6,350 nucleotides of DNA from Deltaproteobacteria bacterium (lineage in GTDB: Bacteria > Desulfobacterota > Syntrophia > Syntrophales > UBA2210). Of this stretch, positions 1-6,293 are shown piece by piece. Below the pieces are notes generated by a model, which was not told the origin of the DNA, made no database searches, and saw only the letters and a list, made by a program, of their open reading frames with translations. The stretch is from NCBI GenBank assembly GCA_019313735.1, contig JAFDAR010000052.1:1-6350 (forward strand), in the 5' to 3' direction. A program made the translations under genes and the position numbers. The first letter of the stretch is position 1, and each line of letters starts with the position of its first letter.

Positions 1-794
1 AATTTCAATAGAATATTCCCGAGCTCAAATCTTATCTCATTGTTGGATGGATCGGTCCGGAGAAAATCTCTGTAAATCTCCACCGCCTTTTCATTTTTAT
101 CCTGAGATCTGTACAGCATTCCAAGATCTATCAATGCCGGTCTGAATGTTGGTTTTATGTCCAGTGTCTTTTGGAGCCATATCTCGGTTTCATCATAATT
201 TTTCATCGCGGCATATATCTTGGCAAGGTAATAGCTACCCATAAGGTTCAAGGGGTCAAGTTTGAGAAGATCGTTAAGCTCCCTTATTGCGTTTTCATAA
301 TCCTTATTTTCGCGGTAGAACAGGCTGAGGAAGAGATATGCCTCCAGTTTTTTCGGATCTATATCAATAACCCTGTTGTATTCATTTATGGCGTCTTCGT
401 ATCTTTTAAGATTGCCATACAGACCACCCAGCAGGATATGGGAATCGATATCTTCAGGGTCGCAAGCTACAGACTTTTCCAACAATCTGACCGCTGTGTC
501 AATCTCTCCCTTTTTTATGTAGAGTGTGGCAAGTTCATTCATGAGATAGGAAGATTCGGGATCAAACCGAAGGGCGCTCTTATATTCACCAATGGCCCTG
601 TCAATCTCTCCACTAAGCGCAAAGAGCACCCCGAGAGAATAGTGGTAATATCCATTTGGAAGAACGTCTCCCTCCCGTTCCTGTGGACCGACTTGTTTCT
701 CATATGGGGGATATATACATGCTGTTAGAACAGAGAAAAGGATGATGATGATTATTATAATGGCGGTATTTCTTATGTTATGTGTGGTTTTCAT
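1..794 (-). CDS. TPR-repeat lipoprotein, 3' end cut by window edge
   Basis: The frame is open from an ATG at 794 to the window edge, giving 264 residues with no stop. An in-frame TAA lies two codons upstream (800-798), so this ATG is the first possible start. The N-terminus is a lipoprotein signal: Lys2 and Arg8, seven consecutive Ile (12-18), then a lipobox Leu23-Thr24-Ala25-Cys26; Cys26 would be lipidated. After a short linker come six tandem tetratricopeptide repeats in exact 34-residue register (46-79, 80-113, 114-147, 148-181, 182-215, 216-249), five closing with Asp-Pro and the fifth with Lys-Pro. A seventh begins at 250. TPRs are protein-protein interaction scaffolds, so an envelope assembly or adaptor role is inferred; no partner can be named. 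It lies 109 bases downstream of the deacetylase gene on the same strand without a clear terminator between, so co-transcription is plausible. No Shine-Dalgarno sequence is visible before the ATG. Confidence 0.88.
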   Translation of the reverse strand, partial: MKTTHNIRNTAIIIIIIILFSVLTACIYPPYEKQVGPQEREGDVLPNGYYHYSLGVLFALSGEIDRAIGEYKSALRFDPESSYLMNELATLYIKKGEIDTAVRLLEKSVACDPEDIDSHILLGGLYGNLKRYEDAINEYNRVIDIDPKKLEAYLFLSLFYRENKDYENAIRELNDLLKLDPLNLMGSYYLAKIYAAMKNYDETEIWLQKTLDIKPTFRPALIDLGMLYRSQDKNEKAVEIYRDFLRTDPSNNEIRFELGNILLK

Positions 795-847
795 ATTTTA
801 TTTTTGATGCAGGCGTAAAGAGTCAGTTTTCTTCGCTCAAAACCATT

Positions 848-900
848 TTGGGGATACTGTGATCGCCTGGATTGAAATCCTTCCCTTGCAAACATCCCAA
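848..900 (-). other. Imperfect inverted repeat in the deacetylase-TPR gap
   Basis: The 109-base gap holds outer complementary arms at 848-855 and 894-900 (TTGGGGAT against ATCCCAA, one bulged base) enclosing a short palindrome GGATTGAAATCC at 869-880. The minus-strand RNA could fold here. No U-run follows the outer arm, so this is not a standard intrinsic terminator. It could be a processing or stability element, or chance. Confidence 0.25.
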
Positions 901-903
901 TCC

Positions 904-1851
904 TTACTGAACCAGATCGGATAATGGCACAATGTGTATATTCCTGTGCCGGAAGATGGGCAGCGCTTTTCTGATTGCCTGTATTGTACTTTCATGCGGA
1001 TGCCCGATAATTACAATTGTTCTCCAGCTATCCTGTTTCTTGGCAATACGATTTAATATATCAAGCGTTTCTTCAAGACCACAGTCGTTATCAAGAAAAA
1101 TATCTCTTCCAACATGCCGCAATCCTATTTTCTTCGCAACCTGTATTCCCTTTGAGCTTTTCGTTGTCAGGCTGTCTAAGAAAAAAAGACCTCTTTTCTT
1201 CAGCTGATCCAGAACTATTTCTACTTTCTCTCCATCTTCCATAAATTTGGACCCCATATGATTGTTGACGCCTGATAGATGGGGAACATCCTTGATATCT
1301 TCCTCCAGTTGATTCACGATCTCATCCCTGTCCATCTGTAAAAGAAGCGCTCCGCTACCCGGACACTTCCCGGGATAACCATATGGTTCCATGGGCAGGT
1401 GCAGGATCACCTCTCTTCCCGCCTTGTTTGCCCTCTCGGCAACCAATATGGAATATGAAAGATGGGGAAGAATGGAGACCGTTATGGGTGCATCTATCTG
1501 AAGGATTTTATCCAGGACCAGTAGATCATACCCCATATCGTCAATAACAACGGCTATTCTGTTTTCCGTCTCGGGCACAGTTTCTCTGTCTGCCTGCACC
1601 GTGTTCCTGTGTTCCGCCGGTTCCCCGGATTTTACGCTTTCATGTTTAGTACTATCCCTCGCAACAACCTTCTTAACCGATACTTCCCTGTGTGAAACCT
1701 GTGCGGTTTCAACGCGTACCCAGCGATACAGTGAATATCCCGCGAATACCACGACGGCAAACAAGACAAATATACATATCCAGCTTCCAAGAGACCTTCC
1801 CGAGACCTTTGCATAACGTCCCCTTTTGCCCAATTCCTGCGTCAGTCTCAA
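904..1851 (-). CDS. Divergent polysaccharide deacetylase family protein (YibQ/DUF610), membrane-anchored
   Basis: 315 residues. A cytoplasmic basic N-terminus is followed by one transmembrane segment (about 24-42), a polar Lys/Glu-rich linker (about 43-96) and the divergent polysaccharide deacetylase domain (about 97-315). Family motifs seen in order are IDDMG (103-107), HLPMEP (151-156), NNHMGS (196-201), LDS (225-227), RDIFLDN (249-255) and IGHPH (282-286). The fold is that of NodB-like carbohydrate esterases, with conserved Asp/His residues suited to metal binding. The substrate of this branch is not established; an envelope glycan target is inferred from the family and the single anchor. 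The start is TTG at 1851: GAGG at 1860-1863 sits eight bases upstream and an in-frame TAA lies just before, excluding a longer start. The TTG overlaps the TGA of the small frame at 1848-2006, and the S41 protease gene is upstream, a common pairing in Gram-negative bacteria. Confidence 0.9.
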   Translation of the reverse strand: MRLTQELGKRGRYAKVSGRSLGSWICIFVLFAVVVFAGYSLYRWVRVETAQVSHREVSVKKVVARDSTKHESVKSGEPAEHRNTVQADRETVPETENRIAVVIDDMGYDLLVLDKILQIDAPITVSILPHLSYSILVAERANKAGREVILHLPMEPYGYPGKCPGSGALLLQMDRDEIVNQLEEDIKDVPHLSGVNNHMGSKFMEDGEKVEIVLDQLKKRGLFFLDSLTTKSSKGIQVAKKIGLRHVGRDIFLDNDCGLEETLDILNRIAKKQDSWRTIVIIGHPHESTIQAIRKALPIFRHRNIHIVPLSDLVQ

Positions 1852-2006
1852 ATTTTAATCCTCGAAATATCCAATATATACCTGTGGTTAAAATTCTCGC
1901 CTTCCTTGAACTTGAACAAAATTGAACATTCTGCAAAGGTCTCCTTCCCTTCAAATGAGCAACCTTTCTCTTTGACTTTTTTAAAATATATCGTCCTGTT
2001 TTTCAC
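1848..2006 (-). CDS. Probable small protein between protease and deacetylase genes, function unknown
   Basis: Between the S41 stop and the deacetylase start is an open frame of 52 codons from GTG at 2006 to TGA at 1850-1848. The frame is open back to a TGA at 2042-2040, so up to 63 codons lack a stop. The product is rich in Lys, Glu, Phe and Ile with an alternating polar/hydrophobic pattern suggestive of beta-strands, for example SILFKFKEGE near residues 28-37, and has two Cys (16 and 27). No signal peptide or known domain is recognised. Its TGA overlaps the TTG of the deacetylase gene (TTGA), as expected for coupled translation. Against it: there is no ATG, AGG directly abuts the GTG rather than lying at normal spacing, and it is short. 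The frame is the same as that of the S41 gene, separated by two stops, so a decayed C-terminal extension is possible but unlikely, because the protease already ends with a typical family C-terminus. Confidence 0.42.
   Translation of the reverse strand: MKNRTIYFKKVKEKGCSFEGKETFAECSILFKFKEGENFNHRYILDISRIKI
1860..1863 (-). promoter_or_regulatory. Ribosome binding site fixing the TTG start of the deacetylase gene
   Basis: On the minus strand GAGG (1863-1860) stands eight bases before TTG at 1851. As an in-frame stop (1857-1855) lies between them, this site supports TTG as the true start. It lies inside the last codons of the small upstream frame. Confidence 0.7.
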
Positions 2007-2078
2007 CCTGATATCATACAGACACCCGACAAACTGCGCTCAAGCAGAAACCGTTCTGGTCAGTGATTTTTCATCATC

Positions 2079-3365
2079 TCATATCTTCTTGAAAATATCC
2101 CAGCTCCTCAAAAGATCTATAGCACTTTTTAACTGGTTGTCCTTCCTGAGATCTATCATCTCTTTATCGGTCTTGTCACCTTTCACTTCCTCTTTTTCAC
2201 TTTCTATGTGCCCTTTCAGATCCTTTTCTCTGATCTGTCTGGACTGGTCTTTACCAGTAATAGCAGGTTTTACATATTCAACAACAATGTCAGGAACAAT
2301 TCCCCTGGCCTGAATGCATTCCCCTGCAGGCGTATAATACCTTGCAATTGTCAGTTTGAGTGCCGAGCCATCTTTCAGGGGGACGATGGTCTGTACAATT
2401 CCCTTTCCAAAGGTCTGAGTGCCCAGCAGTATAGCCCTTTTATTGTCGTGAAGCGCGCCCGATACAATCTCCGCGGCGCTGGCGGTTCCACCGTTTATCA
2501 GGATAATTACAGGACATTCCGGTTCATCACCGTCATCCCTGGCTGTGTCTACATGTCCACTGTCTTTTGCTCTTCCCTTCGAAGACACAATCACTCCGGA
2601 TTTGAGAAACATATCCGACACCTTCACCGACTGGCTCAAAAGTCCACCCGGATTATTTCTTAAGTCCAGAATAAGTCCCTTTAAATGTACATCCCCGGCA
2701 TTTATCTCTTTGAGAGCTTTATCAAGTTCATCCGCGGTTGTTTCCTGGAAATTCGAAATCCTGATGTAACCAATATCCCCGGAATATGTCTTTTGCTTTA
2801 CACTTTTTATTTCTATAATATCTCTTACTATATCAAAATCTATGGAATTGTCTTCGCCCTCGCGAATGATTGTTATGGTTATCTTTGTTCCCTTCTTGCC
2901 ACGGAGCCTGTGCACCGCATCGATTATCGTGAAATCCTTTGTTGTCTCACCGTCGATTTTGATTATCTTGTCACCCGCCTTGACACCGGCTATAAACGCA
3001 GGTTTGTCCTCTATAGGAGCGACCACGGTGATCATATCATCCTGCATAGTTATGACAATACCCAGACCGCTGAAGGTCCCTTTTGTATCAACCTGCAGAT
3101 CATGGTACTGTTCGGCAGTCATAAAAGTACTGTGCGGATCCAGTGATTTTATCATTCCATTTATGGCACCATGAATAACAACCTTTGGATCAATATCTTC
3201 TACATAGTTCTTTTCCACCATATTAAGCACTTCGTTGAACAGCTTCAGATTCTTGTAAGTTTCATTATCTATAGCAAAAGCTGCCCTGTGACCCACTAAT
3301 GAGATTAATATAGCGAAAGTCAGGAGCGCTGACAGGAAAAGACCACTCTTTTTATTGAAATTCAT
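2079..3365 (-). CDS. S41 family C-terminal processing peptidase (CtpA/Prc type)
   Basis: 428 residues, normal length for bacterial carboxy-terminal processing proteases. It has a Sec signal peptide (Lys5-Lys6, hydrophobic core 8-24, AFA before a likely cut after residue 31), an N-terminal helical segment (about 33-90, with SLDPHS at 74-79), a PDZ domain (about 95-180, including FSGLGI near 98-103) and the S41 protease core (about 190-365). The catalytic Ser is Ser296 in GGTASAAE (292-299) and the general-base Lys is Lys321 in FGKG (319-322), with Gln325 one helical turn on; DLRNNPGG (234-241) is also typical. A charged, probably flexible stretch (about 372-405) precedes a conserved-looking end WDIF (422-425). 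Such enzymes cut periplasmic substrates at or near their C-termini, often regulating peptidoglycan hydrolases; the substrate here is unknown. The start ATG at 3365 has GGAGG upstream (3381-3377, spacing 11). The 135-base gap upstream may carry a regulatory hairpin. Confidence 0.95.
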   Translation of the reverse strand: MNFNKKSGLFLSALLTFAILISLVGHRAAFAIDNETYKNLKLFNEVLNMVEKNYVEDIDPKVVIHGAINGMIKSLDPHSTFMTAEQYHDLQVDTKGTFSGLGIVITMQDDMITVVAPIEDKPAFIAGVKAGDKIIKIDGETTKDFTIIDAVHRLRGKKGTKITITIIREGEDNSIDFDIVRDIIEIKSVKQKTYSGDIGYIRISNFQETTADELDKALKEINAGDVHLKGLILDLRNNPGGLLSQSVKVSDMFLKSGVIVSSKGRAKDSGHVDTARDDGDEPECPVIILINGGTASAAEIVSGALHDNKRAILLGTQTFGKGIVQTIVPLKDGSALKLTIARYYTPAGECIQARGIVPDIVVEYVKPAITGKDQSRQIREKDLKGHIESEKEEVKGDKTDKEMIDLRKDNQLKSAIDLLRSWDIFKKI

Positions 3366-3376
3366 CTTTATCTAAA

Positions 3377-3381
3377 CCTCC
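3377..3381 (-). promoter_or_regulatory. Ribosome binding site of the S41 protease gene
   Basis: GGAGG on the minus strand, 11 bases before the ATG at 3365. The spacing is long but the core is perfect, and the signal peptide beginning at this ATG supports the start. Confidence 0.7.
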
Positions 3382-3401
3382 AATGCATTAGATGCTTCGA
3401 A

Positions 3402-3421
3402 AAAAGGTAACTACACCTTTT
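3402..3421 (-). other. Weak hairpin in the gap before the protease gene
   Basis: A perfect 7-bp inverted repeat (AAAAGGT / ACCTTTT, loop of six bases, 3409-3414) lies in the 135-base gap between the PP-loop and protease genes. On the minus strand its 3' arm forms a run of six T with the two bases that follow. Only two G-C pairs are present, so at most a weak terminator or attenuator is indicated; it could partly separate the two halves of the unit. Confidence 0.25.
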
Positions 3422-3500
3422 CCCAACAATTTTCCATAAGTTTCTAACTCTGACACAGTCGTAAGAGAAAACATCCGCTTCCGGGATAAACCTCTGGATC

Positions 3501-4478
3501 TCAGATTAGCAGCCTCTGTGCCACTTCTTTTTCCGCGGGCAATATATCAACGTGGCTTACCCTGCCTCCCGTGCAACAATCCACAGCGGTCTTTACATCA
3601 CCAGGCGCATCACTGTAAAGGACACATATACCGGCGGCTAATTGCAGATCCTCCTTTTTGCACCCATAAGGCACCAGAACCGTGGGACCGGGAAAGTCTC
3701 TGACCTCGATCATTGTATCATGATCTTGCGACAGAGCTCTGATAGCCACATTCTCCATCTTTTTCCGGCCTACAATTATCTTTGTTTTATCATTCAGACG
3801 CAAGTGTCTTCCAACCTTGAGGAGTTCCAGGTCTCTGATCTCCAGACCGTTAGCGTGCGCGAAGAGGTCTCTCAGTCTCTTTGCAAATCCTGGATCTGTA
3901 AGAAGACATCCTCCAGCCGGTTTTGCGTAACCTGTCAGCTGGTATTTATCAGCCAGCTCCATCTGACGCTTCCTGCCCCTTCCCTGGATATCCAGCAATC
4001 TCCGCCTGTCGATTTTACCCTCCATCTCAGGTTTCGTCTCCGGCAAAAGTCCGGCGCTCAGTGGCCGAACAATGTATTCCTGATAACCCGACCTCTTTGC
4101 CACAACATGGAGAGATTGCTTTCCCTGAGACATTGGACGCTGTCCCAACACCTCACCGGTAAAAATAAAATCGGCGTTTTCCGATTCCATCTTCTCCCCG
4201 GCTTTCTTGAGCATCAGTATGTGGCAGTCTATGCAGGGATTCATATTTCTGCCATACCCATACCGCGGTGCCCTGAGCATAACGAGGTGCTCCCTCGTAA
4301 TGTCCACTACGGACAAGGGAAGGTCGATTGCCTTACACGCTTTCAGTGCCCTGTCGGCACTAAAAAAAGGTGTTTCAAAGGCAACACCTTGAACTTCAAT
4401 CCCCTGTTCCTGAATAACCTTGACAGCAAGCATGCTGTCAAGGCCGCCTGATATCAGAGCAATCCCCTTTACCTTCAA
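3501..4478 (-). CDS. PP-loop ATPase, ThiI/MnmA-like tRNA sulfurtransferase with NFACT-R-like C-terminus
   Basis: 325 residues. The PP-loop signature SGGLDS is at 10-15, after a first beta-strand. This motif binds ATP and adenylates the target in tRNA thiolases, asparagine synthetase-like and QueC-like enzymes. A CxxC pair (Cys82, Cys85) follows, then TGEVLGQRPMSQ (107-118) and an AGGC motif with Cys191 near the end of the catalytic half, a plausible sulfur-carrying residue by analogy with ThiI and MnmA. The segment from about 215 to 275 contains KVGRHLRL (221-228) and VGRKKMEN (236-243), which resemble the NFACT-R (DUF814) RNA-binding domain. A Cys pair lies at 301-302. It lacks the THUMP and ferredoxin-like N-terminus of classical ThiI. 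The likely role is cytoplasmic tRNA thiolation; the modified base is not known. The start is TTG at 4478, overlapping the TGA of the LysM gene; an in-frame TAA lies seven codons upstream, so no longer start exists. Only a weak GGTAAG precedes it, so translation is probably coupled. Confidence 0.82.
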   Translation of the reverse strand: MKVKGIALISGGLDSMLAVKVIQEQGIEVQGVAFETPFFSADRALKACKAIDLPLSVVDITREHLVMLRAPRYGYGRNMNPCIDCHILMLKKAGEKMESENADFIFTGEVLGQRPMSQGKQSLHVVAKRSGYQEYIVRPLSAGLLPETKPEMEGKIDRRRLLDIQGRGRKRQMELADKYQLTGYAKPAGGCLLTDPGFAKRLRDLFAHANGLEIRDLELLKVGRHLRLNDKTKIIVGRKKMENVAIRALSQDHDTMIEVRDFPGPTVLVPYGCKKEDLQLAAGICVLYSDAPGDVKTAVDCCTGGRVSHVDILPAEKEVAQRLLI

Positions 4479-6100
4479 TATCTTACCAGCTTCACTTTAT
4501 ATTCTTTATTAAGCAGTCCACAGATCTCTCTGTCGACATCATAATCTACCAGATACAATATTTCGCTATCTCCCAGCCGCAAGGCGGGAAGGGATATATA
4601 GCCGCTTTCTTTCCCGTTACGTCCTGAGAGTGGGAACTTGAAATCGCTATTTAAACAGGGGATTTTTATAGCGCGCATAATACTCTCAATGACTTTTTTC
4701 CGGCTCTCCCCCTTCGATATAAAGACAACCCTGTCACCTCTCTTCTGCAGGATATTTATGACCTGATCGGGGATACTGCTTGAGGTTATAATTATGCGCC
4801 CACCCTCAGTATTCAGTAACAGGTCTGTCTTTATAGACAGGGTCAACCCATCTCCGATTAATATATCGACCCCGGAATCTTTCGCCGGAGAATATCCCAG
4901 CATTTCAAGCAGCGACTTAGCCAGTTCCATATCGCTGCCGGAATCCAGAACCTGTGCAGGACAAGACTGATACACCTTTTTATCAGCCGCTATGCCGAGA
5001 CCATCCATTATCTCAATTATCTCAAGACCATTCCCCCGGGCATAATTCTTTACAGGAAGCGGCACCAGCTGAGAAGACCTGCTGACAAAATTAAACGCGT
5101 AACTGCCTTCTCCCCTGAATCGCGGTTTTTTCGACACAAGCCACTCGACAGAGACCTTGACTATGGGAGTCTTGCCAACCTCCTCGTACCGGTTGATCTT
5201 TCTGGCCTCATATACCCCGGTAGCATCTATTATTCTTTCCAGTATAGAGGATATTCCTTCACCTTTTTGCACACTGATCACGCGGTAGTTTTCCCACGTT
5301 GATTCTATAACTCTTTTCAGATCCGCAGGTATCCGGTTCGACAGATCAAACAGGATTATGTTGCCATCATTTATTTCTATAACAGAAACCCTGGAGCAAT
5401 CGATTTTTACTTCACCGGAAGGAGGCACCGGGATACAGTAACTTCCATCTGTTATTACCACGCCATACATTCTGTTTATAATATAACTTACAACGGGTAG
5501 TACCTTATATTCAGGTATGGTAACAGCATCCCTGATCCCGTCAGGTAACAGCGCCATATCATGGGCTGTACTAGGGAGGAGCAACGTTTGACCGGGATAT
5601 ATTCTGTCTAAATTCCTGATCTTCGGGTTGAGACGCTTTACAAGCCCTAATATTCTATAGATTTCCCCGTGAGACCTTCCTGACTTTTTGTAGATAATGC
5701 CCGAGACACTGTCTCCCCTCTTCACAACATATTTCAGGATAATCTTCTCTTTCTTTTCATCGGAAAGCGCACCGGAAGATAGACGCGCGGCGGCGGCTGT
5801 TTCTCCAGCCGTTTCTGAAAAGCTTTTTTGGGGAAGGAGCAACTTCTGACCGGGATATATAACATTCAGATCCTTCATTTGAGGGTTAAAACGCTTCACG
5901 AGTTTCAGTATTCTGTAAGCCTCTCTCTTTGAGACAGCGTATTTCTTCCAGACTATGCCAGACAGGCATTCACCTTTCTTCACAATATAAGCGTCTGTCT
6001 GGTGTCTGGAGACTCCTACCCTCTTTAATGAAATATAGGCAGTATCTTCTCTGGAAAACGCAATAATGAGGAAACCACCCTGTAGATTCCGCCTGTTCAT
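4475..6100 (-). CDS. Protein with two N-terminal LysM domains and a large uncharacterised C-terminal region
   Basis: 541 residues. Two LysM modules, each 53 residues, lie at 38-90 and 124-176; both start YxVKxG and end IYPGQxLLLP. LysM binds N-acetylglucosamine-containing glycans, chiefly peptidoglycan, so an envelope location is expected. Yet the N-terminus (1-37) has only a short hydrophobic patch (GGFLIIAF, 9-16) with no clear cleavage site, so export is uncertain. The linker (about 91-120) is Ala/Ser/Lys-rich. The region 185-541 matches no domain I recognise: it has alternating beta-type stretches (about 196-252 and 310-340), and alpha/beta-like segments (about 360-540) with short strands such as VDILIGDG (411-418) and RIIITSSS (435-442). 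No catalytic motif is obvious. The ATG at 6100 has GAAGGAG seven bases upstream and a near-consensus promoter just before, so it is the first gene of the minus-strand unit. Its TGA overlaps the TTG of the PP-loop gene. Confidence 0.85.
   Translation of the reverse strand: MNRRNLQGGFLIIAFSREDTAYISLKRVGVSRHQTDAYIVKKGECLSGIVWKKYAVSKREAYRILKLVKRFNPQMKDLNVIYPGQKLLLPQKSFSETAGETAAAARLSSGALSDEKKEKIILKYVVKRGDSVSGIIYKKSGRSHGEIYRILGLVKRLNPKIRNLDRIYPGQTLLLPSTAHDMALLPDGIRDAVTIPEYKVLPVVSYIINRMYGVVITDGSYCIPVPPSGEVKIDCSRVSVIEINDGNIILFDLSNRIPADLKRVIESTWENYRVISVQKGEGISSILERIIDATGVYEARKINRYEEVGKTPIVKVSVEWLVSKKPRFRGEGSYAFNFVSRSSQLVPLPVKNYARGNGLEIIEIMDGLGIAADKKVYQSCPAQVLDSGSDMELAKSLLEMLGYSPAKDSGVDILIGDGLTLSIKTDLLLNTEGGRIIITSSSIPDQVINILQKRGDRVVFISKGESRKKVIESIMRAIKIPCLNSDFKFPLSGRNGKESGYISLPALRLGDSEILYLVDYDVDREICGLLNKEYKVKLVRY
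5573..5989 (-). repeat. Tandem intragenic duplication encoding the two LysM modules
   Basis: The stretches 5831-5989 and 5573-5731 encode the two 53-residue LysM modules, offset by exactly 258 bases (86 codons). Nucleotide similarity is still visible: TGACCGGGATATAT on the plus strand occurs at 5589-5602 and 5847-5860. Both modules keep an unusual YRIL.LVKR.NP core between the two ends of the domain, so they look like copies of each other rather than separately acquired LysMs. Confidence 0.75.
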
Positions 6101-6107
6101 AAGAATT

Positions 6108-6114
6108 CTCCTTC
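6108..6114 (-). promoter_or_regulatory. Strong ribosome binding site of the LysM gene
   Basis: GAAGGAG on the minus strand lies seven bases before the ATG at 6100, optimal in sequence and spacing. It fixes that start. Confidence 0.8.
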
Positions 6115-6127
6115 AAATATGGCAGTT

Positions 6128-6156
6128 TTTATATATGCATACCGCACAAAAGTCAA
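6128..6156 (-). promoter_or_regulatory. Near-consensus sigma70-type promoter for the minus-strand unit
   Basis: On the minus strand TTGACT (6156-6151) and TATAAA (6133-6128) are separated by 17 bases; each hexamer has one mismatch to consensus. Transcription would begin near 6121, leaving a leader of about 20 bases that contains the ribosome site. It is the best promoter match in the window and marks the start of the LysM-led unit. Confidence 0.7.
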
Positions 6157-6199
6157 ATCTGGAAACGCACAAGAGAGCCTTCAAAAGCAGTGGCTTAGT

Positions 6200-6226
6200 T
6201 TGACACTCTCCAGAACTTCATATAAG
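6200..6226 (+). promoter_or_regulatory. Candidate sigma70-type promoter for the divergent gene
   Basis: A perfect TTGACA (6200-6205) is followed after 15 bases by TATAAG (6221-6226). The spacing is two bases shorter than ideal, which usually weakens a promoter or makes it activator-dependent. It faces the gene starting at 6294, giving a leader of about 60 bases, and lies back to back with the minus-strand promoter, about 44 bases between the -35 elements. Confidence 0.4.
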
Positions 6227-6283
6227 AAGATGATTCTGTCACCCTCACCCTTTCTATAACGATTTACCCTAATTCAAGAATAC

Positions 6284-6287
6284 GGAG
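6284..6287 (+). promoter_or_regulatory. Ribosome binding site of the divergent gene
   Basis: GGAG six bases before the ATG at 6294. Together with the upstream promoter-like hexamers it supports a real gene start despite the very short visible reading frame. Confidence 0.6.
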
Positions 6288-6293
6288 CTGACA

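Noticed and set aside
171..728. Long plus-strand open frame opposite the TPR gene
   Set aside because: The minus strand there encodes six perfectly periodic TPRs with a lipobox. The plus-strand frame has no ribosome site or recognisable domain and is a shadow.
735..760. Run of ATC/ATA codons in the TPR lipoprotein signal as a possible phase-variable repeat
   Set aside because: Only four identical triplets occur, and a triplet change would not shift the frame; it is simply the hydrophobic core of the signal sequence.
1906..1927. Three TTGAAC copies that could be operator repeats
   Set aside because: They fall inside the small reading frame and two of them simply encode a repeated Phe-Lys pair; the spacing is irregular.
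1709..1954. Minus-strand frame of about 81 codons overlapping the deacetylase start
   Set aside because: It runs through the deacetylase coding sequence in another frame, where the TM segment and linker are convincing, and its product has no recognisable features.
1930..1960. AAGGAG on the minus strand followed by an ATG (possible extra start in the gap)
   Set aside because: The ATG frame ends after 13 codons, and the purine run is explained by Gly-Lys-Glu codons of the small frame.
3642..4451. 269-codon plus-strand open frame opposite the PP-loop gene
   Set aside because: The minus-strand product has clear PP-loop motifs over the same span. The antisense product is low-complexity-like with no family features.
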